From assembly GCA_003427395.1 (NCBI GenBank), contig BFEA01000072.1, positions 2,298,335 to 2,326,802 on the forward strand: a stretch of 28,468 nt of DNA. Direction: 5' to 3'. Each line of letters opens with the position of its first letter. Position 1 is the first letter of the stretch. Source of the DNA: Chara braunii. Taxonomy: Eukaryota > Streptophyta > Charophyceae > Charales > Characeae. The notes under the pieces were generated by a model. It saw only the letters and a list, made by a program, of their open reading frames with translations. It searched no databases and was not told the origin of the DNA. A program made the position numbers and the translations under genes. Of this stretch, positions 9,670 to 19,791 are shown piece after piece.

Positions 9670-10420
9670 AGTTTCTTGGACAAGCCATATTTGGGTTCAA
9701 AGCATTTAGCGGAGAGCCAGACTTTGTCCCCTACTTTGAATGTGATATCTAGTGTTTGTTGGTCTTGTTAGCTTGTTGTTGTTGGGTTCTTTCATGGGGC
9801 GTCAGTAGCTTCTCTGAGGAGGCAGTTCATTGTTGCAACCCATTCATTGAGAGCAGGACGGGAAGTGGATGGGTTGAGCTACGAGAGATAAGAAGTTTGA
9901 GGGCGAGCGGGGATAGTAACCAAGGTCAAGGTAGTATGGGGACATCCCAGTGGAAGGGCAAACAATGTTGTTGTATGCAATCTCGGTGGCGGTGAACAAC
10001 TGATCCCTGTCGTGCTGGTGTGGACGGCAATACCTCTGCAGGATCCTTTGGAGAGTATCGTTCATCTTTTCGGTCCGGCCATCGGTCTGGGGATGGAATG
10101 CAGTGCTGTACTTGAGAGTGGTGTCATAGGCTTTGAATAGGTTTTTCCAGAATTGGGAAAGGAAGCGGGGATCACGATCACTAATGATGTTTTCGGGGAG
10201 ACCGTGGTGGCGTGCGACATGATCGAAGAAGAGTGTGACAACAACTTTGGCATCGTGAGAAGTGGTGCAAGGGATGAAATGGGCCCACTTGGTCGAGTGG
10301 TAGACAATGATGTAGATGCAGTCATATCCGCAGTTGGTCATGGGGAGACCGCACACGAGTCCATAGAGATGGATTTCCACCTATGGCTGGGGTTAGGCAA
10401 GGTTATGGGTCTATGCCTAC
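9670..10420 (-). pseudogene. Ty3/gypsy integrase core and C-terminal relic
   Basis: Read on the minus strand, the longest open piece (10380 to 9844) carries HSTKWAHFIPC, the second catalytic Asp in ISDRDPRFLSQFW, and the Glu in FHPQTDGRTEK, followed by AYNNIVCPSTGMSPYYL. The strand containing the first catalytic Asp (RWKSISMD) is in another frame, with a one-base loss at about 10355-10362. After the stop at 9844-9846, stops interrupt the frame until a segment reading FKVGDKVWLSAKCFEPKYG at about 9680-9745, the usual post-core module. The fragment differs in sequence from the integrase at 3.4 kb, so it belongs to another gypsy lineage. Its upstream edge runs into the SINE-like sequence. Confidence 0.9.
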
Positions 10421-10429
10421 CTATCTCTA

Positions 10430-10635
10430 CTCGGTGCAGGGAGCAGTACCCAAGCTCCTAACACCTGGCACAAGCTGGAAAGGCAGGAGGCCCAAGCCAA
10501 CAGTCTTCGGTGGTGGACCCGAAGCATACCCCCAGGAGGTCGCGGGGATTGAAAGGACGACGTTGGTTATCGAACCCACGGCCTCCTGAGTGCCACTTAC
10601 ATGCTCAACCAACTGGGCTAGCCCGCTTGGGCTGT
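10430..10635 (-). mobile_element. tRNA-derived SINE-like element
   Basis: On the minus strand the head contains TAGCCCAGTTGG (plus 10609-10620), which matches the pol III A box. About 35 nt further on is GGTTCGATAACC (plus 10565-10576), a B box with one extra base. The order and spacing match a tRNA-like promoter. A non-tRNA body of about 130 bp continues to about 10430. The tRNA fold is imperfect, so a functional tRNA is unlikely. Lacking an obvious A-rich tail or target duplication, the 3' end is uncertain. Confidence 0.6.
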
Positions 10636-10738
10636 TTGCTTTATGTTTCATCTCTTCTGGATGATTATTTCTCACCTTCAATTCCTTTTTCAAAGTCCGC
10701 ATCACTCTAGTTCCCGTGAGAAAACGTGGCATGAAGGT

Positions 10739-11000
10739 GCAAAGGGAGGATGTTGTGGAACTAAGCTCTTAACAATGGGTCACATGTCTCTGTTCAGCAG
10801 GTACCCCTCCCCCCACCCCCTTGAAGAGGCCATAGGGAAGCGCCAACATCCATTGCGCTCATCTTTCGTCCTATAATATTTGCAAACTCTGGTATTCATT
10901 ACTCGAGTTTGGTTTTCATGTTACTCGTGTGATTACACTCCAGTGGTTCCGTGTTTCTCGTGTGAGTCTTGGGCTTGCAAAAGTCGTAGTGCATGAATGC
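10739..11000 (+). mobile_element. Possible LTR start after a purine tract
   Basis: The purine-rich AAAGGGAGGA at 10740-10749 is followed at once by TGTTGTGGAACTAAG, the layout expected of a polypurine tract and the TG end of a 3' LTR. A TATA-like CCTATAATATTTG lies about 120 bp downstream at 10871. No second copy or CA end was identified, so this is only a candidate. Confidence 0.3.
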
Positions 11001-11116
11001 TGCTTACTTGCTCCTCCAGCCTTTCTAGTCATGAGGTCACACATAATGACCTACCTGGAACTCAGTACATGACATTACGGAGCGCAATCTTTCCATGCTT
11101 CTACTAGAAGTTCCAC

Positions 11117-11243
11117 AGGCATAAATTAAAGGTCTTTGTTGGAAATCCTGCAATCTGAGCTGCGTCTTCAATGACAGCAAGGCATAGATTAAAGATCTTT
11201 GTTGGGAATCGTGCAATCTGAGCTGCGTCTTCAACAACAGCAA
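11117..11243 (+). repeat. Tandem duplication, 63-bp period
   Basis: Copies begin AGGCATAAATTAAAG (11117) and AGGCATAGATTAAAG (11180), and share GCAATCTGAGCTGCGTCTTC. Only a few differences separate them, so this duplication is younger than most others in the window. Confidence 0.85.
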
Positions 11244-11911
11244 GGCCAGTTCAGCAGAACTCACATTCGTTGTATTGCCTGCAATTTTGTGTATTGCGCT
11301 TGCTACAGCAGCATGCTTTTGCCGCTGGTCTGTAAAAGATGCGTAATCGTGTGATGTTCAAAACAAGAGCGACCTACTACCATGCCAAATTGGCTCTCAA
11401 TTCTTGCTTTTTAGTTATCATGAAACAACTGGGGGGTTCAAGGAAATAGAGACTCGTGTGCCCAGGAAAATGAAACACCTGGTCTTGGACGACGTCAGTC
11501 CACGGACCAGAATTTCCACCTTGGATTCAGTAGAAGGTGGGGGATTTGTGGCCCCCAAGTTACGAAGTGCATTTTACAAAAGAAAACGCAATCCTAGCCC
11601 AAGTGTTGTTAAAAAAATGAGCCTAGCCTAAGGGCAGAGCAGAATCGACCTCCAATTGCCCAAAAAACAAGCTTGGACAGCCCCAAGACAACGGGCTACC
11701 TCAGAATAAAATCTGAGGTGCTATGAGCCTATGACAAAAATAAAAAGCCCCAGCTGAAGTCTAAGGAAGACAAGTATTTTGGAGTGGAAGGGAAGATGGT
11801 AGATGTAATGTGGGGTCCTAGGCTAGGAAAAGGCCCGAACTCCTCACAAGCAGCCCAAACATGGCCTTGGTCTAGTTTGGGTCAATTACAGCCCAAAAAT
11901 GGAAACTTGAG
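11244..11911. other. No gene recognised
   Basis: An open stretch at 11404-11631 has no recognisable motif and no clear coding character. No repeat of note was found. Confidence 0.5.
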
Positions 11912-12121
11912 TTAAACCACCAGTACTTGGCCCATACATCGGCCGCGGGGCGTTGTCGTTAACGCCCCGCAACTTCCGGACGCTCGGGGAACCGGCCCTC
12001 AAAGGCTGGCACCACCAGCCAAAACAATTTTTTTTTGTTGCGCTGGCGGGTCTGCGCGAAACGGCGCGCAGCCCGTTTTCAGGCTCGGCATCGATAGCTG
12101 GGCCAAGTAATGGTGGTTTAA
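11912..12121. mobile_element. MITE-like element with 23-bp terminal inverted repeats at TTAA
   Basis: Left arm 11912-11934 and right arm 12099-12121 are reverse complements at 22 of 23 positions. Both outer ends read TTAA, which fits a TTAA target duplication with termini ACCACC...GGTGGT. Weaker similarity extends inward by about 15 bp. Inside are three perfect hairpins: 11945-11954/11961-11970, 12004-12009/12015-12020 and 12052-12058/12065-12071. The interior is much richer in GC than its flanks. TTAA duplication is typical of piggyBac-like elements, but the termini are not the usual CCY, so the superfamily is unassigned. Confidence 0.65.
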
Positions 12122-13200
12122 GCAGGGTAGAAGAAGACCCCCCAAATGGGCCCCTGGTGAACTCAGTACTTAGGACGAGTGCAAATTTGTGAAGTCCTAT
12201 GAAAGACCGGACTAGACCTCACAAAAAGAAAGAATGGGAGAGAAACGTGGTGAGACTGTTGGGAGAAGGGGAAAATGGGAGCCTAGGGCAACTCCGCACA
12301 TCCTAGACTCTAATATCAAGAGTCTAGATGGGATCTAGAGCTGATCCAAGGGACCAGGCGTGTGTTGGACATAAAACAGACTAGTTGTTGAAGTGAAAGA
12401 GGGAGCATGAGATACAAAAGGTAGATGAGGAAGTCCTAGGTAATTCGGAGCATCAGTAGTGTAGAAAGAGAAAGGGAGGGAAAAGGTAACAAGTTGAGAG
12501 AAAGAGGAGGCAGGAGCTGGAAATCCGTATCTGGCACAAGTCTCAAGTCTAGATTGTGGTGGACGACGAAGTCCAGACCTAACTCCAGTCTCCTCAATTT
12601 GAAGGGATCTGAAGTTTGAATTAGAGTCTAAATTTCCATTGCGGACTAGAACTCAAGATATTCGGATCCCCTTGGGACGACGCACGGTAAGATTTACTGA
12701 CACTGCCTGCGCACTGCTGAAGGGGTTTATGTCCATGGTTGTAGTATGCAGGATTGGGCCATGGGAGGGCCGCTTGAGTGCTTGGTGTGAGGGGGGGTCT
12801 GATGATCAGGACCTTATCTTGTCTCCACCATGGGCAGGTAAGTAGGGGGGGGGAGGGGAATAGGTTAGGGTAGACTTAGGGGGTCACGCTTACCGCCAAC
12901 ATTGTGAAGGACTATATAACAGTAGTGTCGGGGATAGGGCCCTTGGCCCTTTACACATCACTAGAAACCGCCGAAACTGTGTGATATCCCTGCGTAGCGA
13001 CTTGGACCCTCTGATCTCTCAGTCTCGTCAGTCTGTACTAGTCTGTGGGGGTATCATGATGAGCCTGGGTATGGCTAGAGCGTCTCCTGTTACTATGGCA
13101 CCAGTACGAGAGTACACATAGAGCAAATCTAGACTACAGTAGGGCCCATCTCGGGGGGTAATCACACACACTAGGTGTCAGTATGGGCCAGGTGCTGGGC
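12122..13200. other. No gene recognised; possible LTR-like promoter features
   Basis: A 9-bp perfect hairpin occurs at 12303-12311/12319-12327 with a 7-nt loop. A G-rich purine tract lies at 12842-12860, and a TATA-like ACTATATAAC at 12911-12920 is about 50 bp beyond it. Those two together could belong to an LTR, but no boundaries or partner copy support this. Confidence 0.4.
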
Positions 13201-13203
13201 ACT

Positions 13204-13830
13204 TCATCCAGTCTGGGGTCTGTGGGAATTCTCATTGGGGAAATTAGCTGGGACTGTGGACCCTTGGGGGAGCCATGGGTAGGAGGCATCATGCTTAGGA
13301 AAGGGGAGGGCGGGATATCGCATCTTAGTGGAAGGGTGGTTCACTACCCATAGAGACTGCTTAGTTATCTCATTCAGATCTACATCTGGTGTTCTGAACA
13401 GGAGAGCTACTCTTTGGGCTAGATTTTGCATGGTTTACCCAAGTGGTTGTGCTGATTTTCTTGATTGCATTGCCGGCCCTTAGAACCACAAATATGTCCT
13501 CCCGTCGACCTAGAGGATGTGAATGATGGTTGGGCAAGGACTTCGTATTTGAGCCAAGTGTCATAATGTTCCTTGCTGTCACTATCTTTGGTAGATTTTT
13601 TTCTATAGTGACGGATTGATGTGGGTTTCTAGCAGAGCAGAGAGCAGTGCACATTGCGCGTCATCTCGTGTCCAGGTGGTTCTAAAAGTATAGCCTCCCC
13701 TCTCCCAACCAATGGACAATTTCTTGCTTGCCGCTGCAGTTGGCTGGTGTGAGCAATACCCTCTTATGGTATGAGCTCTTACCTTTAGATATAGCAAGTG
13801 CAGGATCTGCTGCAACATTTGATGTTGCTG
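13204..13830 (-). pseudogene. Possible degenerate minus-strand coding sequence, unrecognised
   Basis: Several adjoining minus-strand frames give protein-like text broken by stops: RTTWTRDDAQCALLSALLE near 13620-13690, a stretch with KEHYDTWLKYE near 13560, and LAQRVALLFRTPDVDLNE near 13380-13430. The first loosely recalls the opening of a SANT/Myb-like DNA-binding domain (WT, acidic residues, LL, AL). The match is too weak to name a family, and chance open frames remain possible. Confidence 0.25.
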
Positions 13831-16547
13831 CTCTTACACCAGCAGTACCTTGGAGGCTAATTTTGTCGAGGTGGAGTATAACTGCGTGCTATCTTTTGCC
13901 GAAGCACCAGTGCGACCTTTTTTGTTTGTTTTGTCCTGTGCCACCAGCCATTTTGGTTTGGTGGCGCCAGGCCTCCACTGGCCTCCGAAGAATGCGGTAT
14001 AGGTTATATTGAGGACATAGCCTTCCGCACTGAATGGTAGTGGTGGTTTAAAGGTGTACAAACTGTTATGATCTCATTGGAGAGTAGAAGTTTGAGTGAC
14101 ATTGGTTGGTGTGGCTGGGCGGTCAGCATGAAGTGGTCTAGCTGAGGAAGCAAAATGGTGCATCACCCCAACAATTTTTCCCTTCAATTTCACTATGGCA
14201 CTTTCAAGATCAACATTTCAATTGTGTAGATTTGTGATAGTGGTGGCTAGTCTGTCCGTTTTTTCGTGATGGCGCGACATAAGTGCAAGCATAACTTTGA
14301 ATTTGCGTCAACATTGGTCCTTGCCTTTGCATACTGCATAGCAGCCTTTCTGGTCAATTATATCGAGTATGTTGTTGCGGCCTAACCCCAAGAGAGAAAT
14401 GTCGGGGCTGCTTCTCGCATGCCCGATTAGCCCACTCCTATGAGGGGCTTGCTCGGGGCCATCCCTACCTAGTACTTCGCAACAGATAGGGATGGGCCAT
14501 GGTTTAGAGCATCCAATTGGGGGTTGAAGCTTGCTAGATATTGTCATGGGGGTTGTAACCGTCTTTTCACGCATTTGGGCATGTTTTCCTCAGTCTTCGA
14601 ATTCGGGCACGTTTTCCTCGGTCTTTGGTTGGTTCTCAAACAGTCGCTCCTCCCAATACCCTAGCAGTCCAAGGAGGTTTGTTCACAAGCTCGTCTGGTG
14701 CCCATCCCAGAGGTGGCCCCTTTTTCCCTGTTCACTCCTACCTTTCAAAGAGTGCGCTTCCATTTGATTGGGATCATGGGTATTGTGCAAGGTCAAATCC
14801 ATCTCTCAATCTTTACGTGTGGCTATCAAGAAGAGGTTAGCTTACTGCATCAACAGGATGGGTCCCGCCAACCTTTCCCCAATGCTGAAGGTTTTTGTGG
14901 TGGTTTTCCCTGTCAGGAGCGACCTTCTTCACATTGGGTACGTTGTGGCGTATTCTACTACTTCTCCAGTCGGGCCTTCGTATGCATAAGCAAGCCAAGC
15001 AGTCTTATTACACATTCCCTTCAGGCATACAACGGAGAATCCAAACAAACACTCACTTTCAAGCCCCGTCTTTTCAGAGCCCCTTGTGGAACACGACTCC
15101 CCTTAATTTCTTAGCTTAGTAGTCGACTTCAACCCTTCCTTAGCCGAAACTGATCTGCCCGTGGATACATCCTAGCCATTGGTTTGCTATCCAAGCTCAT
15201 TGGTGGTCAAGGTTTGGACTTGTCGCAGGGTTACTGTACTAAGTTGTGTTGGACCCAACTTCCGGGTTCTGAAGGGGTAGGTGATGTTCGACCGAGGCCG
15301 GTGAAGTCTCGCCTTTCGGTGGTCCCTCATTTTCCTGGTCCATACTAAGCTTTTGATTCTCAGGGCCAGGGATCGGATCCCGATTCCTGGGCCCTAGAGT
15401 CAAGAGGAGAGACTCCTGTTTGCAATTGCCCTTTACGGGATGTTTCTATACCAGTCTGCCTTGAGCTCGGGATTTGGACAAGGTTAAATATGTACATGGC
15501 CATCACTTCCCTTCCTCTAGGATGGGGCACGTAACAGCTGTTCTCCTCGCCCAAGCACCCAGCTTGGATCTTAGAGTTCAGCCGCCTCCTCTTGATCGGC
15601 ATGGTATCACCTTGATAAACCCGGTCCTTGCGGCCATCTGCGAAGACCCTTTTGCGCTTGCACTTTGAGCCCGACTAGCGCAAGAGCACCCCTCGTGCAA
15701 CCATTCCTACAGGGAATGTCGCCCCAACCAAAAGTGACCTCACCTCCTCTCTTACTTGGGTGGGGTTTTGGACAAAGAGAGAGTCAAAGGTGGCAGTGGA
15801 ATTGAACCATTGTACGGGAAGTAGAGAGAAAGGGTGATCAGGATAGAAGGGCGCCTATGGAAAAAGGCTAAGTTCTTTCGTTCTTTCTCCACTATTCTTT
15901 CATCATTACATCATCCATTGCATTCGACTTTCAAAAGGAAAGCACTTAGCCTTTTGACGGAAGCTGGCGGTGTTTGGCCTTTTCCCCTCTCCCTTTGACA
16001 CTCACCTAGGCCAACCAATTTGATCAGCATCCCACATTGCTAGAGGTCGACACTTCCTTGCGAGACGACCGCTTGACCAACCCATTCCACATCACACACC
16101 ATCCAATCCATTCATCAAGCATCTCTCTTTCACGGAAGTCAAGAAGAAAGCCGAGTCCACTAAACTGTCTTAGAGTAGCTCCCACTTCGTCTCAAAGTTT
16201 GTTCCTTCTTGCCTTCTCATGACCGCATCCAAACTGTTCTTCTTTTTGTTTCCTTTCCGCCTCTTGATGGCACACGAAGTTGGCTGCCCCCTCCTTTGCC
16301 CTTTTTCTTCACCAAGTACGATCCAACCTGCTTTAAGGTCTTCCCTCTCCCTTTTCTTTTCCGCGACCAGATTTCCTTCCTTCTATTCCCACTTTCTCTC
16401 CTCTTGATGGCACAAGGAACTGGCTGTGCCCTCCTTGCCCTCATAGCCCTTCCCCCTCTTTCCTCTCCTTCTCTCAAGAGTTGGTTAGTCTAGAAGTAAG
16501 AGCGGATTTAGTTTAGGCTTGGCCTCACACCATGGACTTCGGTAGCT
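13831..16547. other. Long stretch without recognised genes
   Basis: Open frames of up to about 140 codons occur near 14.7-15.1 kb, but they overlap in several frames and show no known motif. A short direct repeat with TTTTCCTCxGTCTT is present at 14583 and 14612. A ~45-bp direct repeat starting CTCTTGATGGCACA occurs at 16261 and 16401. Pyrimidine-rich DNA fills 16100-16490. No RNA gene is supported. Confidence 0.5.
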
Positions 16548-17576
16548 GATGGGTGAAGGTGGATGGCTATGGAGGAAGAGTGGAGGTAACTAAGGGTAAG
16601 GTTGAAGGAGATGTAAGCTATGGAGGATCAGTGAGGTGGAAGAAGGGCGAAGGGTTGGGGAAGGTGGATGGCTACGAAGGATGGTTGGAGGAGGAAGAGG
16701 ATGGTTGGCTATGGAGGATGGGTGAAGTTGAAGAAGGCTGAAGGGTTGGGGAAGGTGGATGGCTATGGAGTACGAGGGAGGTAGAAGAGGGGTGAAGGGT
16801 CGAGGAAGGTGGATGGCTATGGAGTATAGGTGAACACGGAAGAAGAGTGAAGGGTTGAAGAAGATTGATGGCTATAGGGGACGGGAAAGGTAGAAGAATG
16901 TTGAAGGGTTGGGAAAGGTGGATGGCTATGGAGGATCGGTGAGGTAGAAGAAGGGTGAAGGTTTGGGGAAGGTGGATGACTACGGAGGATGGGTGAATAT
17001 GGGAGAATGGTGAAGAGTATGAATGGCTATTTGGACAGGCGAGGTAGAAAAAGAGTGAAGGGTTGGGGAAGGTGGATGGCTATGGAGGATGAGTGAGGTA
17101 GAGGAAGTGTGAAGGGTTACGGAAGGTGGATGGCTATGGAGGATGGGTGAGGTAGAGGAAGGGTGAAGGGGGCGACTATGGAGGATGGGTGAAGAGTTGG
17201 GGAAGGTAGATGGCTATGGAGGATGGGTGAGATAGAAGAAGGGAAAAGGGTTCGTGAAGGTTGATGACTATGGAGGATGGGTGAGGTAGAAGAAGGGTGA
17301 AGAGTCGGGGAAGGTAGATGGCTATGGAGGATGGGTGAAGGGGAGATGAAGGAGAAGGCTATGGAGAGGTGGAAGATGGGTTGGGATTGAAGAAGAAGGT
17401 TGGCTATGGAGGACGGGTGAAGGCGGAAGGAGGGTTGAGGTTGAAAGAAAAGGTTGGCCATGTAGGATGGGTAACGGTTGAAGACGGGTTGGGGTTGAAA
17501 AAGAAGGTTGGCTATGTAGGATGGGTGAAGGTGGAACAAGGTTTGAAGAAGAAGGTTGGCTATGCAGGATGGTTTA
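16548..17576 (+). repeat. Minisatellite, ~54-bp unit, about 19 copies
   Basis: The unit reads roughly GGAAGGTGGATGGCTATGGA, then GGATGGGTGAGGTAGAAGAA, then GGGTGAAGGGTTGG. Spacing is regular, for example GGATGGCTATGG-type starts at about 16757, 16811 and 16919. From about 17370 the unit drifts to a ~50-bp form with GGGTTGGGGTTGAA and AAGAAGGTTGGCTATG. The antisense strand is open over part of the array, giving a repetitive Ser/Pro/His-rich peptide that also runs antisense through integrase. That frame is not considered a gene. Confidence 0.9.
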
Positions 17577-17599
17577 GCTGAGGTATTCTTGGTCGGTTG

Positions 17600-18834
17600 G
17601 GCATGTACCAAGGGTTCCCCAAGGAGAGCGACACTCGGTTTATGCCCAACTTCTGGACCAGACTCATGGGTTCCCTCAAGCCGAGTTTCGCCCCTCATCC
17701 GCAATCCGATGGTCAAACGGAGAAAGCACATCAAGCTGTATAGGCTCTTCTGCACACAATCATCCGTCCTAACCAAAGAGATTGGGTCGAGCAGCTTCCT
17801 GACATCGAGATGGAATAAAACTCTTTTATTCACCCAACCAGTGGTATCTCCCCGTTCGAGTTCTAGCATGGCTCGCCAGCTGGATTCCCTTTGGACGCCA
17901 TCATTGAGCGATGACCGTGGTGCCTTCATCCGCTGGATGCAAGAGCTTCTTGGCAAGGCACGGGACCAGATGCACAAGACGCAACAGGGCTTGAGTTGAC
18001 AGGCCAACCGACATCTGAGAAGGGTGATCTCGTTTCGGTGTCCGCACCGGAGTTCAGCCTTGAGAAAGACATCTCTTGCAAGCTCCTTCCTGAATGGATG
18101 GGGCCTTTGCATATCATCTCGGCTGCTGGGGACGAGCTGCACGAGCCCTCATTCGTGGTTGAGGTTCCCGTCCACTTGCCCATCCACCTGGCTTTTCATG
18201 CCTCCAAACTCTCCCCTTTCGTTTTGGTTGAGCTTGATGCCTTCCCCAGGCGACGACCGCAAGACCCTTCTTCGATGGTTGGCCACATCATGAAGCAGCA
18301 GCAGTACGGCAATAAGGTGGAGTATCCAGTTCATTTCTTCTACTGCACCCGTAAGGCAGACCGTTGGCTGACCCCTGCAGAGCTTCACGCCATTGAACCG
18401 GATGTGCCTGTCCACCAGGCTTTTCATGCCTGCAAAGTTGTGCAAACTCTCCCCTTTCGTTTCGGTCGAGCGTGACGACTTCTCCCAGGCGACGACCGCA
18501 AGACCCTTCCTCGATGGCTGGCTTTTGGGAGGTTGGCCACATCATGAAGCAGCAGCAGTATGGCCATAAGGTGGAGTATCGAGTTCATTTCTCCTACTGC
18601 ACCCGTAAGGCAGACCGTTGGCTGACCCCTGCAGAGCTTCAGGCCATTAAACCGGATGTCCTCACTCGATATGAGAAGCAACAGCAAATGCCCGCGCCAT
18701 GCTCGGCTCAGCCAACCCGTCACAACCAGATTCAGGTGCCCCCTTCGGGTCTACAGCTTCGACCGGACTCATGGGCTGCGCAGCCTGGGGGGTGTAGCAT
18801 CTTAGAGGCTCTGCCACGGGCCTTCCAGGCCTGA
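17600..18834 (+). pseudogene. Second Ty3/gypsy integrase C-terminal and chromodomain relic
   Basis: Recognisable pieces in order are SDTRFMPNFW, PHPQSDGQTEK with the catalytic Glu, IIRPNQRDWVEQLPDIEM and HPTSGISPFEF. These are followed by KARDQMHKTQQ, then SAPEFSLEKDISCKLLP with FHASKLSPF, and a chromodomain-like tail containing HIMKQQQYG and CTRKADRWLTPAEL. In-frame TAG (17741-17743) and TAA (17816-17818) and several frame changes disable it. Its 5' side is cut off at the minisatellite edge. The tail is duplicated in tandem. Its sequence is clearly different from the element at the left end. Confidence 0.9.
18182..18670 (+). repeat. Tandem duplication of the chromodomain-like segment
   Basis: Copy A (about 18182-18420) and copy B (about 18421-18670) share GCGACGACCGCAAGACCCTT, GGCCACATCATGAAGCAGCA and GGCAGACCGTTGGCTGACCC. 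The offset is 239 bp at the start and 254 bp after a 15-bp insertion in copy B near 18520. Frames differ between copies (frame of 17996 versus frame of 18472). Confidence 0.9.
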
Positions 18835-18868
18835 CATTGTCCTCTTCGCCCCCCAGGCCGCGCAGCCC
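18773..18868. repeat. Inverted repeat, 20-bp arms
   Basis: Arms 18773-18792 and 18849-18868 match at 19 of 20 positions when one is reversed, separated by 56 bp. They straddle the end of the gypsy relic's last open frame (TGA 18832-18834). No target duplication is seen. Confidence 0.85.
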
Positions 18869-18895
18869 CTGTGGCTGGGTGACTTGGTAGGCTCA

Positions 18896-19660
18896 TGTTG
18901 TTTGTCCCATTCACTTTCCGTTTATTCAGCACCTATTTATTTTTCCTGTTATTTTTGCTGGTGGAGTCTGGGACTGAAGTTTGTTTCTCTCAGATGTGCC
19001 GTTTCGGGCTTTTCGTTTTGTCCGAACATGCAGATGCCTGTTTGGACCAGTGGATTTTGATACAGGCAGTTGTGAGTTCGTGCCTTTGTGCCTGGTCCAG
19101 TCCTCAAGGTCCTGCAGCAGTAGCAGGAGGGCCTGGACGTCCGGTAGGGACCCAGGCAGGCCGTTTTAGGCCAGATTGTAGGACCAGGACTTGGGCCTGA
19201 GATCAGGACCGCTGATCGGACACTGGACCAGACGGCCCTGATTACAGACTGATGGGCATCCAGGCAGGCCCAGCGGTATATAGCTGGGCCAGTCCTCAGC
19301 TGAGGACATTCAGTCCTTCAGTCTGCTGGAGCACACTGGGCAATGCGCTGCTGGAGAGCAGCACCAGTTTTGGTTCGAGCTGTGCTAGAGTAGCAGTTAG
19401 AGGAGTAGGAGGCAGTGGAAGCGAGGAGGCTGGTGAGCCATGGCTGTGAGGAGACGTTAGACTTTCCAGGGCAGCATTGCTGGACTTTGCTCCCGGAACC
19501 TGCATCAGAGGACCACCATCTTCGCTGGTCAGTACCTGTGGGGTTCATCAGCATCAGGTGACAGAGAGGATTCTTCTTATTCTTCCTCTTCTGCTCCCCA
19601 CTTCTCCGACCCTCCACCATCTTCTTCTTCTTCTTGTACTTCTTCTACCTCCTTATTCTT
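18896..19660 (+). mobile_element. LTR-like region with core promoter features
   Basis: It lies directly downstream of the second gypsy relic, where a 3' LTR would be. TGTTGTTTGTCCC at 18897 could be the LTR start, but no clear polypurine tract precedes it. A TATA motif lies at 19276-19282 within a hairpin. A partner LTR and a CA terminus were not found, so the assignment rests on position and promoter-like features only. Confidence 0.4.
19267..19307 (+). promoter_or_regulatory. TATA motif in a hairpin loop followed by a 16-bp palindrome
   Basis: GGCCCAGC (19267-19274) and GCTGGGCC (19283-19290) are exact complements, with GGTATATA between them. One base later comes the perfect palindrome GTCCTCAGCTGAGGAC (19292-19307). 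A start site 25-30 bp after TATA would fall at or just past the palindrome. The structure is seen; promoter activity is inferred. Confidence 0.45.
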
Positions 19661-19661
19661 A

Positions 19662-19662
<1 letters not shown>

Positions 19663-19732
<70 letters not shown>

Positions 19733-19733
19733 N

Positions 19734-19789
<56 letters not shown>
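19663..19789 (+). repeat. (CA)n microsatellite, 127 bp
   Basis: Uninterrupted CA dinucleotides except for one N at 19733. A short CTT-rich tract precedes it at 19619-19645. Its true length may be affected by assembly. Confidence 0.98.

Positions 19790-19791
<2 letters not shown>

Noticed and set aside
12842-12925. Polypurine tract plus TATA as a firm LTR
   Set aside because: No second LTR, terminal TG/CA pair or coding domain supports it; kept only as a remark.
15770-15830. GGTTCAATTCC on the minus strand, resembling a tRNA T-arm
   Set aside because: The upstream sequence does not form D or anticodon arms, so no tRNA gene is called.
15120-16220. Possible organelle-derived insertion
   Set aside because: The texture differs from neighbouring regions, but no organellar gene, tRNA or rRNA could be recognised, so it is not reported as a feature.
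17117-18142. 341-codon minus-strand open frame
   Set aside because: It runs antisense through the minisatellite and then antisense through recognisable integrase sequence. Its repetitive Ser/Pro/His/Leu composition reflects the repeat.
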